Shown: one piece after another, positions 63,901 to 64,000 of the stretch
Layout of the letters: each line of letters opens with the position of its first letter
Position numbering within the stretch: position 1 is the stretch's first letter
Source: JANRIG01 sp033765235
GTDB taxonomy: Bacteria; Bacteroidota; Bacteroidia; Cytophagales; UBA9547
Reading direction: 5' to 3'
DNA length: 64,000 nt
Assembly: GCA_033765235.1 (NCBI GenBank)
Contig: JANRIG010000020.1
Coordinates: forward strand, 62,001 to 126,000
Made by a program: the position numbers and the translations under genes
The notes under the pieces: generated by a model
The model's input: only the letters and a program-made list of their open reading frames with translations
Databases searched by the model: none
Told to the model about the DNA's origin: nothing

Positions 63901-64000
63901 ATGAGTCATACAGGTTAAATGCGTTTACCGGTGTTTCGCATACTATTCTCATGACATGCACCCCATAAGATAATTCTAATGGTATTGAAGTGCCGGGTAC
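60968..64000 (-). CDS. Large T9SS-exported protein with Ig/PKD-like repeats (N-terminus outside the window)
   Basis: Open to the window edge (64000), at least 1010 residues visible. The C-terminus carries the T9SS type A sorting domain: HIYPNPTSRYFTVECNE, LLNIYNSTGVKMLSKNV and YSPGIYQIVINGKFYKLIIE. The visible part has PKD/Ig-like domains, then five ~72-residue repeats, each 'C-TGG-N-VLTASGANSYTWMPG'-type with SATTTYTVTGTTAQGCSAMG. It would be exported across the outer membrane by the T9SS of this locus and could be an adhesin or surface polymer protein. A GTG 63959-63961 is in frame but too late to be the start. Confidence 0.9.
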   Translation of the reverse strand, partial: VPGTSIPLELSYGVHVMRIVCETPVNAFNLYDSFSQIKAERIIESTPTPSIVSGDLIVCESQPDGMLKVDYDPTVCNYKWFGLPPTASIAPNAGGPGTGLQKSGPNTNVIYVNWGNTPVGTYNMAVLAVNDLGTSTGRVFSVLVTSCGFTINPNQACTNSNISIQPNVSNATQYTWNFSTGANYSTYNTTSSGVLPIALVYTTPGSKTINLNVTLSGGLTKSFQRTLNINAPPVIGSISPNAISQCTVQDIVFSISGTGLYYQWLYSTDGGTNYSPYSGAAQAQVTFTGLTSTTLFKVQVANPGCSAITTTGTANAYVSSPIVSFSYGNNTYCAGMATPSGTFSGGSFSRLSGPGSIILNTMTGIISIVGSSAGIHTIRYFIPPVGSCPSISGISAITIAGGSSIFIVGSNSVCSGGNVILTASGANSYTWMPGNLSGAVQSVSPSGTTTYTVTGTTAQGCSAMGMLTVTVSSTPAIAINGTTSICTGGNTVLTASGANSYTWMPGNLSGAVQSVSPSATTTYTVTGTTAQGCSAMGMRTVTVSSTPAIAINGTTSICTGGNTVLTASGANSYTWMPGNLSGAVQSVSPSGTTTYTVTGTTAQGCSAMGMLTVTVSSTPTVLVDGTMHICTGASTVLTASGTSSFVWYPGSITGNVRMFSPTSTTTYTIVGSSGALCQNSQIFTISVSSAPTVNIAGTSNICTGGNTVLTASGANSYTWMPGNLSGAVQSVSPSGTTTYTVTGANNAGCLANTIFDVLVDSNSVSGNLSVTNSQLCFGNTINISLSGYYGVPNIYYNNMLISSQDMISAYVVTSNGVFYAVVKNGVCAEVTTSGVDVTIAPQVIKPIIQGVQTIVSGTIYTLYVNSITGETYQWTLSDNNTAVGINTSEITIAGFQVGVIKVSVFASNSCETDSSNIYLTVTNSTTPAPTVINSIANDNFVHIYPNPTSRYFTVECNECITPYLLNIYNSTGVKMLSKNVASNFENIYIDYSPGIYQIVINGKFYKLIIE
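61723..62802 (-). repeat. Five 216-bp tandem repeats in the T9SS-exported protein gene
   Basis: Period 216 bp (72 residues); for instance CTGCTCACAG recurs at 62151 and 62367. From the N-terminal side (62802 down) copies 1, 2, 3 and 5 are almost alike in protein and DNA; copy 4 (about 61939-62154) has diverged (FVWYPGSITGNVRMFSPTST). Approximate boundaries are 62587, 62371, 62155 and 61939. Confidence 0.85.

Overview
The window comes from a chromosome of a Bacteroidota bacterium, probably a Chitinophagales- or Sphingobacteriales-like lineage (the order is a guess). The evidence is a complete gldKLMN/porP set of type IX secretion (T9SS) and gliding genes, a T9SS C-terminal sorting domain, an LpxC-FabZ fusion, an F-ATPase operon without atpD/atpC, an archaeal-type ProRS, several TAnnTTTG promoter boxes and few Shine-Dalgarno sequences. 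The DNA is AT-rich throughout. I see no insertion sequence, integrase, prophage or CRISPR array, so this is mostly core chromosome with some surface-protein genes.

Layout. 1-7413: 3' end of a sulfatase gene, tRNA-Cys, a DoxX-like protein, an outer-membrane barrel and a DUF2490 protein, proS and a DeoR-type regulator. 7462-15204 (minus): one probable operon DUF4271-hemD-porP-gldK-gldL-gldM-gldN with a promoter at its head, coding for the T9SS motor and core. 15247-17352: recG (minus). 17490-22846: ATP synthase genes, an AtpI-like gene then atpB-E-F-H-A-G. 22890-25487: a small gene split by an in-frame amber stop, then ogt and cca (minus). 25809-31930: DUF2480 protein, a membrane GAF-PP2C phosphatase and a large transglutaminase/DUF2126 protein. 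32224-37892: rplA-rplJ-rplL-rpoB, closed by a hairpin, with no rpoC after it and no nusG/rplK before it. 38122-41497: mazG, a lone TonB plug-domain protein, an SDR epimerase and a lipoprotein. 41584-46038: HD phosphohydrolase-lpxD-lpxC/fabZ-lpxA, the first lipid A steps. 46046-53134: MORN/YwqK-repeat protein, zinc dehydrogenase, an unknown membrane-anchored protein, purQ, a GH42-like glycosidase and a lipoprotein. 53420-64000: murA (Asp in place of the catalytic Cys), DUF1573, TPM-domain and OmpA-family proteins, a voltage-gated K+ channel with a large unassigned C-terminus, a MoxR ATPase and a large repeat-containing T9SS-exported protein that runs off the window end.

How the genes work together. 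The T9SS operon supplies the GldLM motor, the GldKN ring and PorP; the last gene (60968-64000) is a likely substrate. The lpx genes, murA and the OmpA, PorP and plug proteins all serve the envelope. The points most worth checking are the rpoB operon lacking rpoC, the amber-split gene, the bulged acceptor stem of tRNA-Cys, the C-terminal region of the K+ channel, and several hairpins at operon junctions (12174-12207, 19243-19275, 33937-33969).
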